The notes under the pieces were generated by a model, which saw only the letters and a list, made by a program, of their open reading frames with translations, was not told the origin of the DNA and searched no databases. This document shows positions 53,822 through 64,000 of a stretch of 64,000 bases of DNA, in pieces. The DNA is from Lepidodermella squamata (taxonomy: Eukaryota > Gastrotricha), in the NCBI GenBank assembly GCA_047495785.1, contig JBLDXI010000002.1, positions 930,001 to 994,000 on the forward strand, read 5' to 3'. The stretch's first letter is position 1, and each line of letters begins with the position of its first letter. The position numbers were made by a program, and so were the translations under genes.

Positions 53822-54790
53822 TCTTTGCAGACTGTTATTCATAAACGGAATGAGGAAATTGAGGAAAATATTCGCAGTGTGAGAAAGGTTGCTGTTTGAT
53901 TCGAATATATGATTTTCCAGCTCATTGTTGATGCTTTTATAGGCTGGCAGACGAGTTAATCTCGACGTTGCGGGCGAATAATCGCCGCCCAGGGTGCCGT
54001 TTTACGTGTTTTTCGCTGATAGCTTCACTCCAAAATATTCACCTGCGGTGTATGTAAACTTTACATCCGCTGTTGATCATTTTTTAGTTTGCATTCAACT
54101 TCGAAAAGAACGCCCAGCCGGTTAGCCGCACATTTTGATAGACAAGCTGGCATTCTGCCCAGAAGGTTTGTTGAGTCGCACACAATAACTTTTTCAGCAA
54201 AACGCAAACAACAGCCGTAGCCAAATGAATTTGAAAATTCTTCAATTTACATAGCCGTAGGTGCATAATATTTGACAATAATTCACAACATAATTCACCT
54301 ATCAAGTGACAAGGCATGCTACTGCATCAGACCGATAGATCGGTGTTTGCTCTTTCAATTCACTTTTTTTATTAATAGTATCATCTTTCCCCAGCATGCT
54401 TAATTGCTGCTGATATAACAACATCTATGCGCAGAAAATTCGGTTCCTGTGGTTCAGTACCAGCGTAGAAAGAAAAATTAACATCTTTATTGTATCTGTA
54501 TTATCTAAACAAAGATTGAAAATGTGCATTACATTTAGAACTTTGCAGAAAATATAACATAAGCCATTACCTATAGAACTTAAAAGCTATGCATTTGAAA
54601 GCTTTAGATAATTAGCAGTAGTTTGTAGCGACACATCTCTTTGCGGAATATAGCTATAAGCGAGCGAAGTCATGACAGATATATAATGTCATTTTTATAG
54701 GTGTCTTTTCAAGGTTGAGATATTTATTTGGCTTCGCGGTAGTTTCCCTCACCACGTTTGGCCTCATGGTAGTTGTCTTCCGATACCTTG
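53822..54790. other. Promoter and spacer region of the tandem precursor family
   Basis: Sequence upstream of gene A is highly similar to that upstream of the gene at 55.3 kb and partly to 57.7 and 63.7 kb (shared motifs such as TTTTATAGGCTGGCAGA and CACGTG-containing blocks). Further left-over EAKRGE-coding sequence for member B lies near 54,720-54,780 after its stop. No separate gene is seen. Confidence 0.55.
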
Positions 54791-55366
54791 TTAGCCGCCT
54801 TGCTGGACTAGCTGGCCTTGCTGGCCACCTGGCGAACCACCTTGCTGGCCACCTTTCTGGCCAACTTGCTGGCCACCTTGTTGCCCACCTTGTTGCCCAC
54901 CTCGCTGGCCACCTTGTTGGCCACCTCGTTGGCCACCTTGTGTGAGACCACCTTGGCCGCACTGTTGGCCACCTTGGCCGCTTACCAGGTCACATAGCTG
55001 GCCGCCCTGTTGGCCACCTTTGCCGCTTTGCTGGTCACCTTGCTGGCCACCTCGTTGGCCACCTTGTGTGAGACCACCTTGGCCGCCCTGTTGGCCACCT
55101 TGGCCGCCCTGTTGGCCACCTTGGCCGCTTTGCTGGTCACCTTGCTGGCCACCTCGTTGGCCACCTTGTGTGAGACCTTGCTGGCCACCCTGTAGAGTAG
55201 CTAGGCCGCTTACCAGGTCATACGCTTCACCACGCTTGGCCTCGTAAAGAGGATTTGCAGCGACTGACGCTACCTGAGTAAAATACAATAGGAATATATA
55301 GGTAACATGTCAACTTTGAAATCGGCTGATTACCAAGAATGCAAACAGCGAAAGTTGGTTGATCAT
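54791..55366 (-). CDS. Gly-Gln-rich secreted precursor, family member B
   Basis: Exon 1 (55366-55334) and exon 2 (55273-54791) give 171 residues. The signal peptide and first about 40 residues match member A, as does upstream DNA (1545-bp offset). Repeats GGQQGGQ are more numerous here and the end reads QLVQQGG. After the stop, a different frame encodes EDNYHEAKRGEGNYREAK, showing that the ancestral EAKRGE repeats were lost through a frame change. Confidence 0.6.
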
Positions 55367-56498
55367 TCTTTGCAGACTGTTATTCATAAACGGAATGAGG
55401 AAATTGAGGAAAATATTCGCAGTGTGAGAAAGGTTGCTGTTTGATTCGAATATATGATTTTCCAGCTCATTGTTGATGCTTTTATAGGCTGGCAGACGAG
55501 TTAATTTCGACGTTGCGGGTGAATAATAGCCGCCCAGGGTGCCGTTTTACGTGTTTTTCGCTGATAGCTTCACTCCAAAATATTCACCTGCGGTGTATGT
55601 AAACTTTGCGTCCGCTGTTGATCATTTTTTAGTTTGATGTTTGACAGCTCTTCTTCATTAGTTGATGAAAAGCCATTAGAAATGACTTGAGTTAGTTAAA
55701 TCAACAAATATCATATTCTTCAATTGAGCGAACAATATAGAAGATATTTTGTCATAAGCATTAAGCACGGACTATGGCACGGACGATACACATCGTATGC
55801 CATCCGAAATATGAAGGTGGCGTTAAGAAAATTCTGACAGCAAATCCAACTGACCCCTGGCCCGTTGAATGTAGGAAGGATTCATCTTTCAGATTTTATA
55901 TTTCCGGTATCGGCTCTATTGTTGTAAGTTGTTCATTTGTTAGTTTTATTTGAGATTATGGTATCTATACAATTCTATATGTTATTTTTCATGAAAGCCT
56001 GCCAAGCTGTCTACGTCTAAACTATTCGCAAAATTGAATTTCGCCATTTTCTTTCGTAATAAATTGCTTTGAAACACGATATCCCTGTGTTTTTCATACA
56101 AATGAGCTGTTTCAAGACTTCGGAAACCCTCAAGAAGGGTTGAAAATGGGCCATCTACATTCAAAATACAGATAATTCAGGTCAAAAATAAATATGCACC
56201 TGAATCTATGTTTGTCTGATATTGTACGAGTTTCATTCATATCTGAGTTCATATCTGGAAAATTGCATCTTTTATTTTTCAAACAAAGCATGAAAATGCT
56301 CATTGCATGTAAAACTTCGCAGAAATTATAAACGAACTTGAAAGCTAACTTTAAAGCTTGGAAGCGTCAATTAAAAATTAAGTGGTAGGTTGTTGCGGCA
56401 TCGCTATTTGCGGAAAATAGCTTTAAGCGAGCGATTATGAAGTCTTAAGATATAAGAGGTAAGTTTTATAGGTGTCTGTTCACGGGTGAGATATTTAC
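55367..56498. other. Family promoter copy plus weak small frame
   Basis: Contains a copy of the upstream region shared with gene A. A short plus-strand frame (55,774-55,953, starting MARTIHIVCHPKYEGG) ends in a GTAAGT-like donor and may be a small or partial gene. No other frame is supported. Confidence 0.35.
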
Positions 56499-57140
56499 TC
56501 AGGCTTCTTGGTAGTTCTCCTCACCACGCTTTGCCTCCTGGGAGTTCTCTTCCCCACGCTTGGCTTCCTGGTAGTTCTCCTCACCACGCTTTGCCTCCTG
56601 GTAGTTCTCTTCCCCACGTTTGGCTTCCTGGTAGTTCTCCTCACCACGCTTGGCTTCCTGGTAGTTCTCTTCCCCACGTTTGGCTTCTTGGTAGTTCTCT
56701 TCACCACGCTTTGCCTCCTGGTAGTTCTCTTCCCCACGCTTGGCTTCCTGGTAGTTCTCCTCACCACGCTTGGCCTCTTGGTAGTTCTCTTCCCCACGTT
56801 TGGCTTCCTGGTAGTTCTCCTCACCACGCTTGGCCTCTTGGTAGTTCTCTTCCCCACGTTTGGCTTCTTGGTAGTTCTCTTCACCACGCTTTGCCTCCTG
56901 GTAGTTCTCTTCCCCACGCTTGGCTTCCTGGTAGTTCTCCTCACCACGCTTGGCCTCTTGGTAGTTCTCTTCCCCACGTTTGGCTTCCTGGTAGTTCTCC
57001 TCACCACGCTTGGCTTCTTGGTAGTTCTCTTCACCACGCTTTGCCTCCTGGTAGTTCTCTTCCCCACGTTTGGCTTCCTGGTAGTTCTCCTCACCACGCT
57101 TGGCCTCTTGGTAGTTCTCTTCACCACGCTTGGCCTCGAA
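56499..57140. repeat. 30-nt coding tandem repeat (about 21 units)
   Basis: Units such as GGTAGTTCTCTTCACCACGC repeat every 30 nt with alternating variants, in the exon of precursor C. Confidence 0.85.
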
Positions 57141-57250
57141 AAGTGGGTTTGCCGCGACGGTTGCGACCTATGGTATAATAAAATAGGAGTTAAGTAAAAT
57201 GCCGGATTTCAGCTGGTTACCAAGAATGCAGTCAACGCTAGTTTGTACAT
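56499..57250 (-). CDS. EAKRGEENYQ-repeat secreted precursor, family member C
   Basis: Exon 1 (57250-57221) and exon 2 (57167-56499) give 232 residues. The signal peptide starts MYKLALTAFL and continues VATVAANP across the 53-bp intron. It is followed by about 21 tandem copies of the 10-residue unit EAKRGEENYQ. Each copy ends a potential dibasic KR site, so processing could release many near-identical GEENYQEA-like peptides. This resembles neuropeptide or secreted multi-peptide precursors. The reading frame is the only frame with signal plus repeats; other open frames here are shadows of the 30-nt repeat. Confidence 0.75.
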
Positions 57251-57375
57251 CATTTTTTGTTTGCAGAAAGTTGATCGTAAACTGAGGATGAGAAAATTGT
57301 TGAAAATATTTGCAATGCGAGAAAAACCGTTGTTTGATTCGAATGATTTTCCAGCTTATTACTTATGCTTATTAC

Positions 57376-57648
57376 TTATGCCTCCTCGTAGGCGGCTTCA
57401 CCACGCTTGGCTTCCTCGTAGGCAGCTTCACCGCGCTTTGCTTCCTCGTAGGCGGCTTCACCGCGCTTTGCCTCCTCGTAGGCGGCTTCACCGCGCTTTG
57501 CTTCCCTGTAGGCAGCTTCACCGCGCTTTGCCTCGAAAAGGGGATTTGCCGCGACTGTTGCGACCTAGGGTATAATAAAATGGTAAGTTTAGTAAAATGC
57601 TGGATTTCAGCTGGTTACTAATAATGCAGTCAACGCCAGCTTGTACAT
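57376..57648 (-). CDS. EAKRGEAAYE-repeat secreted precursor, family member D
   Basis: Exon 1 (57648-57619) and exon 2 (57564-57376) give 72 residues. The signal peptide starts MYKLALTALL and continues VATVAANP, as in member C. Five units of the EAKRGEAAYE/R type follow and the protein stops EEA. A shorter precursor of the same family. Same gene strand and spacing suggest tandem duplication. Confidence 0.7.
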
Positions 57649-59356
57649 CGTTTTTTGCTTGCAGAAAGTCGATCGTAAACCGATGAGAAAATATTCGCAA
57701 TGTGAGATAATTCTGCTGTTTGATTCGAATGATTCTCCAGCTCATTATCGATGCTTTTATAGGCTGGCAGATGAGTTCATTTCGACATTGGCGATGAATA
57801 ATTGCCGCCCAGGGTACCTTCTCACGTGTTGTTTTGCTGATGGCTTCACTCCAAAAATGTTCAGCTGCGATGTATGTCAACTTTGCGTTCGCCGTTCGGC
57901 ACCTTTTTTTAGTTTTTAAAGATTAAACAAAGCTTCTTTGTCAGCTGATGAGAAGCTAAAAGAAAATTTATCGAAGCAGTTGAATCAACAATCATCAATC
58001 GAGCGAACAATATTATGGAAGATTCTTCATCTTTGCATTTACAATTATGTGAGTAATGGTGAATTAAAAAATCATAATTTTCGATACCGCCTGGTAAAAT
58101 ACCGAGAATTAACAAACTAGTTGCCATCGGGGTTTACCGGTTTCCTTCGGTAAATTGGTATTTTTGCTTAAATTGTGGATGATGAGAGGAAATGCTTGAA
58201 AAAGCATCTCCCCACTTTTTATCCTCGATTTCACCGAAGAAAACCCGAAAAAACTGTTGTTTATCTACCTGATTGAACTATATTCTACGCCAAATTCTAT
58301 ATCGTACTGGAAAGATCTTTCTCCTGTTGTATAAAGTGTGTTGTTTTTCTCTCTTTCTCAAAGACGAATGGAAGAAAGACGATGTTATGTTATGTTACTA
58401 GCGGTGATAGGGATTTTGTTTGATTTGGTTTGAAAAGGAAAGGCTGTGCTTTGGATTTGTTTTCGTTTTCATCAAAACAAATAAAGCACACAACCATTCC
58501 GGTTGGGGCATTCGCATCCTTTTTTTTACTATTTTTATGGTTTTTTGGTTTTGTTTTGGAAAAATCAAAACATTTCAAAACTTGCTTTGAAAATTTAAGT
58601 TTTGGTTTGAAACGTTCTGAGGGAATGTTTCAATGTTTTGTTTTGAACATGTTTTGATTTGAACAAGCCGTGTTTTGCTTTGAGGTATCAAATCAAACCA
58701 AATCCCTTACTCTGGTTACTAGTTATGTTAGTTATGTTATGATAATAGTGAAAATGGCTGTAAAACATCAACTAATAAGCCTAAAAATTGTAGACTATAC
58801 ACTAGACCATACATATTTCAGCATACGCAAAAAGCCGCAGCCAAATGTATTTGAGAATTCTTGAATTTACTTAGCCGTGGGTGGTTAATTTTTCAGTCTA
58901 CTTCACTCTTGTTTGCAGGTTTCATAATCATTTGATCTGCCTTTTGCTACTGCAGCAGACCACTAGATCTACAATTCCCCTCTCAATACACTTTTCATTC
59001 AATTCAACTTTCCCCAGCAGGCTTAATTGCTGCTGATAAAGCAACACCTACGACCTACGCTCACATAATTCGAATCCTGCGGTTCAGTTCCGGCGTATTC
59101 GAATGAACTGGATTTGAATCAAAAGTGAACTGTGAAATGAACTGAGAAAAATGAACTGAAAAACATCTTTATTGTATCTATATCCAAATAAAGCATGCCC
59201 ATCACAATTATATAACTCTATGGAAGCCATTATCGATGTCAAAGCTATGCATTTGAAGGCGTCAAACATCGACTTAAAAATGGATGTTTGAAAAAAATGT
59301 TTGAAATGCATTTACAAGATCAAACTGGTTTGTCCAACATTGGAAAAGGTAACAGG
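57649..59356. other. Family spacer with decayed MITE and simple repeats
   Basis: A copy of the family upstream region lies at about 57,660-57,910. A MITE-like internal segment is visible near 58,080-58,160. T/TG-rich low-complexity sequence covers 58,430-58,700. No gene is supported. Confidence 0.45.
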
Positions 59357-59664
59357 TCACTTCTCAACCTTGACTGGACCTTGCTAGCCTCCTTGTTGGT
59401 CACCTTGTAGGCCACCTTGTGGGGGAACTTGTTGTCCACCTTGTGGGGGACCTTGCTGGCGTCCTTGCTGGCCTCCTTGTTGGTCACCTTGCTGGTAGCT
59501 GTCACGTTTGGCTTCCTGGTAATTCTATTCACCACGCTTGACTTCGAAAGGAGTATTTGCAGCGACTGCTGCGACCTGGGTAAATGCAATAGGAATGTAG
59601 GTAACATGTCAGGTTTTATACTGGCTGATATTACCAATAATACTAATATCGCTGGTTTGTACAT
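59357..59664 (-). pseudogene. EAKRGE-family pseudogene (member E)
   Basis: Exon 1 (59664-59635, MYKPAILVLL) and exon 2 (59575-59357) match the family: signal end VAAVAANTP, then EVKRGE. An in-frame stop interrupts the first unit, and a second lies near the end of the Gly-Gln region. A LINE is inserted right at its start codon, so it has also lost its promoter, whose remnant appears beyond 63,668. Confidence 0.75.
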
Positions 59665-59733
59665 CATTCTCATTCTCATTCTCATTTTTATTGCAAATTG
59701 TTTTTCAACAGTTAGCAAATAGTTAAGTTTAGT

Positions 59734-62580
59734 TTAGCAGAAAGTTGTTTCTTGGCGCCTCACCACAGAAGTCACGTAGTTTACCAATGAAGGCGAATTA
59801 AATTTTATATGTTTGCAAAAAGCACTGTGAGAGTTGTTAACCACGCAAGACGGCAGACGGTTCCACGCAGCACGCACGCGCCTGGAGAAGCTAAATTTAT
59901 AGTTCAGGTTATTTCTAACCGCTTTCATCGTCACAGAATGAGGAGGAAGGCGAGAGTTTCGGGAGATTATAAAAAAGTCAGAGAAATTTATATCAATACA
60001 ACCCTGATACATTTTATGCATTAGAATGAGGTCATGTTGGAAGCGGCGAACCTCTAGCGTCGTTAAGCCCAATTTCTGTAGACGTTCCTCATAAGATGCA
60101 CCCTCGACCGTTTCGTGATACGAGCTTCGATAGAGTAGTCTTTTTGTGAACCGCTTTTGTACCGATTCAAGGTCATCAATATCCTGTAATGAAAAAGGCG
60201 AGTACACGGCTGGACAGAAGTCCAAACGAGATAATGTGTATGTTTTATACGCTCTAAATCGGAGGGCCTTAGACGAAAATGATTTGGCTATCATTCCATT
60301 AATACGATTACATTTCGCTGCGAGAGACTGACAATGATCTGAAAAAGATAGCTTTGAATCGATAGTAACACCGAGATCTTTCACTGAGTTGACAACTTGC
60401 AGGTCCACACCATTGATGCTAAATTGAAACGGAAATTCATTTTTGCCCATTCTCAGTACGACACATTTTTTAGAATTAACAGACAATCCGTTATCGTCAA
60501 ACCATTTGATTAACCGATCTAAGTCTTCCTGAAGTTCAAAGCAGTCTGTGAGATTACGAATGACCTTGTATAGCTTCGTGTCATCAGCAAATAACTTCAT
60601 AATCGATTTCAGAATACACGAGTTTACATCCGATGTGTATATCAGAAACAATATCGGACCAAGAACCGAGCCTTGAGGCACCCCGGAAGTTACGGGGGAC
60701 CATTCCGAGGCTTCAGAGTTGACAATCACACGAAAGAAACGATCGGAAAGAAAAGCTTTTATCCAGCGAAGGAGCGCGCCACAAACGTTAATGTCAAGAA
60801 GCTTTGCTAACAACAATGTGATCGGAACTGTATCGAAAGCCTTGGAAAGATCGAGGTAAATAACTACAACATCGAGGAGTTGGTCTAGAAAACCAAGCCA
60901 GTCGTTAGTACAAGAGAGGAGCTGCGTCTCGCAACATCTGCGCGATATGAAACCGAATTGGTTATCTGGGATCAAGTTATTCCTGTTCAAGTATATCAAC
61001 AATTTGTCTTTTACAATAGTTTCCTGAACTTTACATAGAATACAGGTTAGACTAACGGGTCTGTAATTCCCCGCCGAAGAAGCATCACCACTCTTCTTAT
61101 AGATAGGAGCCACATTTGCGTATTTCCACACAAGAGGAATTTCACCGGTCACTAATGATATTTGAAATAACAAAGATAAAGGCGTACAAAGCGATCGAGC
61201 TAGTTTTTTTATCAAGACGGCTGGTAGATTATCAACACCACCTACTGGCTTTTCTTTGATCTGACAGACATAATCATACACCAAATCAGCAGTAAAATCT
61301 ATGGTCTGAATACAGTCGTTTACAGCCTTAAAGTTCGGTGTAGCTGAGAATGACTTATTGTTGTAGGCTCCAGCGAATTGCTGCCTAAAGGCTTCAGCCT
61401 TACCTGAATCATCCACAATGCTAACGTTGTTCAAAACTAGGGCTGGAATCGCTGGGCGAGCTTTGAAACGCATAGAGAAGTAATTGTACAGATCATCAAT
61501 TTTGTTAGCAGAGAGCAGATTTTCCTCGTAATTTCGTCTAGCCTTGCGATATTCACAATCATACATTAAGCAGGCCGCTTTATAGCGAAGAAAGTCAGAT
61601 GATAATTTCCCACTTGCTCTCCATTGGCGGTACAGGCGACTTTTCCTATTTGATAACCGCTGAATGGCCGCGCTGACCCAGGGCATTCGCCCTTTCTTTC
61701 GCTTACGAGTCTTCCGTCGAGGTACGAATAGCAAAATGCCTCGATAGATTGTGTGCAGAAACCGTGTGTAACAGGTGTCCATGCTGCAGTTTGAGAACAT
61801 TACAAGCCAGTTTACCGAATCTACATAGTTCCCAAAGTTGACGTAGTCGCATTTCCGAAAGTTGAAGGCGCTCAAAACATGAGTCTTTGAACTTGATGAG
61901 CAAAATTCCACATTCATCCTGAATCTTACAACATTATGATCACAAGAAGCCGCGAGCGGTTCATCAACTTCGACACACGAGACGATATTAGGAATATTAG
62001 ATATGACTAGGTCGAGGATATTATCACCACGCGTTGGTTTATCAACATATTGGATTAGATTATTTCTCAGAAAGAACTCGGTAAAACATGAGTAAAGTAA
62101 TTTGCTAGGATTTTTGAACGTTACCCAGTTGAACTCTGGCAAGTTGAAGTCACCAACCATTACGCAGGGTTCTGTAGTATCGACTTGCTTTTGCAAGTAA
62201 CTCACGAGATCACGAATGGATTCCATTGGCGAATTAGGTGACCGATATACGATAACCAACCGTAGCGATGTTCTATCGAGCTGACAAAGACAAGTGACAC
62301 ATTCTATATAGCCATCGAAAGAGAAGGTGCTAAGAAGGCGAGGATTGAGAGAGTGATGAATGAAGCCGGCTGACCCTCCACTTTTATGAGCGACTCTATT
62401 TTGAGTAAACGAGATGTAGCCAAGGCTTTCTAGCTCATTAGCGCTTTTCTTATCCTCTTTGAAGCCGGATTCTACTACTATGATAACAAGCGGAGGAGCG
62501 TCGCCAATTTTCATCAGCAAGTTGTCGATCTTATTGTTAAGAGAATTAGCATTACAATAAAGCACAGTTACGAACGACAT
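59734..62580 (-). CDS. LINE ORF2: endonuclease and reverse transcriptase
   Basis: 948 residues, apparently intact. The N-terminal endonuclease/exonuclease/phosphatase-type domain starts near FVTVLYCNANSLNNK, with VGDFNLPEFNW and SCDHNVVRF later. The reverse transcriptase includes YRPVSLTCILCK, KAFDTVP, GVPQGSVLGPILFLIY and the catalytic LFADDTKLY. A C-terminal Trp/Leu-rich segment with RFTKRLLYRS is typical of CR1/Jockey lineages. Role: target-primed reverse transcription. It follows ORF1 after 39 bp. Confidence 0.93.
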   Translation of the reverse strand: MSFVTVLYCNANSLNNKIDNLLMKIGDAPPLVIIVVESGFKEDKKSANELESLGYISFTQNRVAHKSGGSAGFIHHSLNPRLLSTFSFDGYIECVTCLCQLDRTSLRLVIVYRSPNSPMESIRDLVSYLQKQVDTTEPCVMVGDFNLPEFNWVTFKNPSKLLYSCFTEFFLRNNLIQYVDKPTRGDNILDLVISNIPNIVSCVEVDEPLAASCDHNVVRFRMNVEFCSSSSKTHVLSAFNFRKCDYVNFGNYVDSVNWLVMFSNCSMDTCYTRFLHTIYRGILLFVPRRKTRKRKKGRMPWVSAAIQRLSNRKSRLYRQWRASGKLSSDFLRYKAACLMYDCEYRKARRNYEENLLSANKIDDLYNYFSMRFKARPAIPALVLNNVSIVDDSGKAEAFRQQFAGAYNNKSFSATPNFKAVNDCIQTIDFTADLVYDYVCQIKEKPVGGVDNLPAVLIKKLARSLCTPLSLLFQISLVTGEIPLVWKYANVAPIYKKSGDASSAGNYRPVSLTCILCKVQETIVKDKLLIYLNRNNLIPDNQFGFISRRCCETQLLSCTNDWLGFLDQLLDVVVIYLDLSKAFDTVPITLLLAKLLDINVCGALLRWIKAFLSDRFFRVIVNSEASEWSPVTSGVPQGSVLGPILFLIYTSDVNSCILKSIMKLFADDTKLYKVIRNLTDCFELQEDLDRLIKWFDDNGLSVNSKKCVVLRMGKNEFPFQFSINGVDLQVVNSVKDLGVTIDSKLSFSDHCQSLAAKCNRINGMIAKSFSSKALRFRAYKTYTLSRLDFCPAVYSPFSLQDIDDLESVQKRFTKRLLYRSSYHETVEGASYEERLQKLGLTTLEVRRFQHDLILMHKMYQGCIDINFSDFFIISRNSRLPPHSVTMKAVRNNLNYKFSFSRRVRAAWNRLPSCVVNNSHSAFCKHIKFNSPSLVNYVTSVVRRQETTFC

Positions 62581-62619
62581 CAGATTGCGAGAAGCATTGC
62601 CTGTGGGGGCGCCAATTAC

Positions 62620-63312
62620 CTATTTGGTGAATAGTTCAGAGAAAGCGAGCGAATTGCATACATTCACGCCTTTGTCGAGAGTATCGAAGAAGTCTTTACC
62701 GGACGGAGCTTTGTTTTTCACATGCAGTCCATATTTTCCCCATGAATCATGAAATAGGTAGTCAAAACGAGCAATAAACGCTTCATAACTTGGTGGAACA
62801 GGTAGATCATCATTGCACACACCGCCGTTTGCATTACAAACCTGAGCGAAATCAGGAATATTTTTGAGAAGGTGATGGGAAAGTTCAGGAGGCTCTGGTA
62901 GAGGCAGCAGCACATCATCCAGTTTATCACAACCACATAGGTAAGCCAAATTACTATCTTTTTGCATCACAATTTTAATTACAGATTTCGACAATTTGGA
63001 ACAGTCCTGATGAATTTCATTATCGCAAAGCCGGCATTTAATTCGAACGTCGCTATTGTTGAATTCCTTTCTGCATTTCCAACACGCATTCTTGATGCAT
63101 CCAACGTAGCCAGATCTATGTTCAAAGTCCTGAATTTTGATAGATGTTTCTCCCGGGTGTAGATTAAGTCGCTCGAGAAAAACGACTGGAGCCATTTTTT
63201 GCCCTAATTTTTCATCAATGACAGGCGGCATTTGGTGCTCGCGTGGAATCTTCTTGACTCTACTAGCGCGTGGCAGCGATTTAGCTTTTTGGCTGCTGTC
63301 ACGCTTCACCAT
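62620..63312 (-). CDS. LINE ORF1 with PHD-like Cys/His finger
   Basis: About 230 residues from the ATG at 63312 (MVKRDSSQ); an upstream in-frame start at 63510 adds 66 residues of less typical sequence. A Cys4-His-Cys3-like finger (CWKCRKEF, CRLCDNEIHQDCSKL, YLCGCDK) lies in the middle. ORF1 proteins with such a finger are known in CR1-type LINEs and bind nucleic acid. The frame is open to the end. Confidence 0.8.
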   Translation of the reverse strand: MVKRDSSQKAKSLPRASRVKKIPREHQMPPVIDEKLGQKMAPVVFLERLNLHPGETSIKIQDFEHRSGYVGCIKNACWKCRKEFNNSDVRIKCRLCDNEIHQDCSKLSKSVIKIVMQKDSNLAYLCGCDKLDDVLLPLPEPPELSHHLLKNIPDFAQVCNANGGVCNDDLPVPPSYEAFIARFDYLFHDSWGKYGLHVKNKAPSGKDFFDTLDKGVNVCNSLAFSELFTK

Positions 63313-63667
63313 GTTGAGTTGTTTACGAGGAGAAAGCACAGAGTCCAAACGTAAGATATTTGAATGAATGAAAACTCGAACGATGGACTTTGACCTCGAC
63401 CAGGTTCGAGCTGCCTCTTGTCGATGCCTGGTTAACTTGGTATGAGCGAGTAGGGAGATGAATACCTTGCCTTTAGGTGAGCTGCAGTCGAAGCCGTATC
63501 CAATCAGCAAATCAGACCCGACGCCAAACAGCGGCTCACAGATGGATTGTGATGAGTGAATCGATTATAAACAGTATTTTAATCGTGCAAGCGCTGTCGA
63601 AACCAGGTGTTAGGAAACCTGGTACGCACTTCACGTCCCCTATCTTAGACACAAATCAAATTCGCAG

Positions 63668-64000
63668 ATCATCCTTTGCTTGTTGCAGAATGTAAACGGA
63701 ATGAGAAGATTGTGAAAAAATTCGCACTGTGAGAAAAGTTGCTTGTTGATTTGAATAGTTTTTCAGCTCCGTGTCGATGCTTCTATAGGCTGGCAGACGA
63801 CTTAATATCGACGTTGGGGATGAAACGTCGCCGCCCGGGTTACCCTATCTCACGTGTTTTCACCGATGGCTTCACTTAAAAATATTCAGCTGTGGTATAT
63901 GAAAACTTTCCATACGCCATTGATCATTTTTTAGTTTGATGTTTAATAACGCTTCTTTATTAGTTGATGTAAAGCTATTAGAAAATAGCTATTAAAAAAT
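63668..64000. other. Promoter remnant of the precursor family
   Basis: Matches upstream sequence of members A and B (the CTATAGGCTGGCAGACGAC block and the CACGTG block). It was probably attached to pseudogene E before the LINE insertion. Window ends here. Confidence 0.6.

Larger units (their letters stand above)
59668..63667 (-). mobile_element. CR1/Jockey-like non-LTR retrotransposon (LINE), about 4.0 kb
   Basis: Two ORFs on the minus strand followed by a short (GAGAAT)n tail (about 59,668-59,690), typical of this type. Putative 5-bp target duplication ATCAT flanks it at 59,663 and 63,668. The insertion separates pseudogene E from family upstream sequence at 63,690-63,960. Confidence 0.85.

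Noticed and set aside
55982-56164. 60-aa minus-strand frame between precursor genes
   Set aside because: Opens with a non-ATG codon, has no signal peptide or splice partner, and no counterpart in the other family spacers.
56486-57197. Two plus-strand frames of about 230 aa with SSPHHA- or LVVLLTTL-type repeats, and a minus-strand RTTRKPSV-type frame
   Set aside because: Shadows of the 30-nt repeat; only the frame joined to the signal exon gives a signal peptide plus EAKRGE units with a family-conserved start and stop.

Overview
This is eukaryotic DNA from a small-intron, AT-rich animal genome. Introns of about 50-60 bp with T-rich TTTTCAG-type acceptors, a Gsx-type homeobox gene, sushi and galaxin-like secreted proteins, and a possible operon-like gene pair point to an ecdysozoan, most likely a nematode or close relative. 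That assignment is inference. Most genes are spliced, so I joined exons by GT/AG sites and checked that the phases close; these models have no transcript support.

Host part, 1-29 kb: an incomplete secreted-protein gene at the left edge; a mini-membrane-protein gene and a large galaxin-like secreted protein (2.4-6.3 kb); a Gsx-like homeobox gene (8.1-9.7 kb); two small secreted Cys-rich proteins (11.0-12.4 kb); an IAH1-type SGNH esterase (12.6-13.4 kb); a second galaxin-like gene with two micro-exons (14.0-15.6 kb); two secreted sushi+ankyrin proteins (18.2-21.3 kb); duplicated clusters of 38-80 aa membrane mini-proteins (21.9-25.1 kb); and a multi-sushi secreted protein (25.3-27.4 kb).

Centre, 29,092-52,869: a nearly complete Maverick/Polinton virus-like element of about 23.8 kb. 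It has AG-starting terminal inverted repeats of about 128 bp, a chromodomain integrase, protein-primed PolB, double-jelly-roll major capsid protein, penton-type minor capsid protein, adenain-like protease, packaging ATPase and several conserved small virion genes. Its integrase is interrupted by a 1.1 kb foldback insertion. Several core genes carry spliceosomal introns, one of them inside the PolB catalytic motif C. The most unusual cargo is on the left: a three-exon CDK/MAPK-like kinase whose 3' end overlaps a TATA-binding-protein (TBP) homologue, followed by a mucin-like membrane protein. TATATAAAA motifs lie upstream of several capsid-module genes, so an element-encoded kinase+TBP transcription module is a plausible, testable idea. 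Other cargo includes a RING/TRAF-type zinc-finger protein with a SUMO-interacting-like tail, an MPPED-type metallophosphoesterase and several unrecognised proteins.

Right part, 52.9-64 kb: a tandem host gene family of two-exon secreted precursors built on EAKRGE...-type 10-residue repeats with KR sites, some replaced by Gly-Gln-rich repeats. One copy is a pseudogene with a CR1/Jockey-like LINE (ORF1 with a Cys/His finger, ORF2 with endonuclease and reverse transcriptase) inserted at its start codon. The Maverick lies inside a 724 bp direct duplication of this family's sequence.
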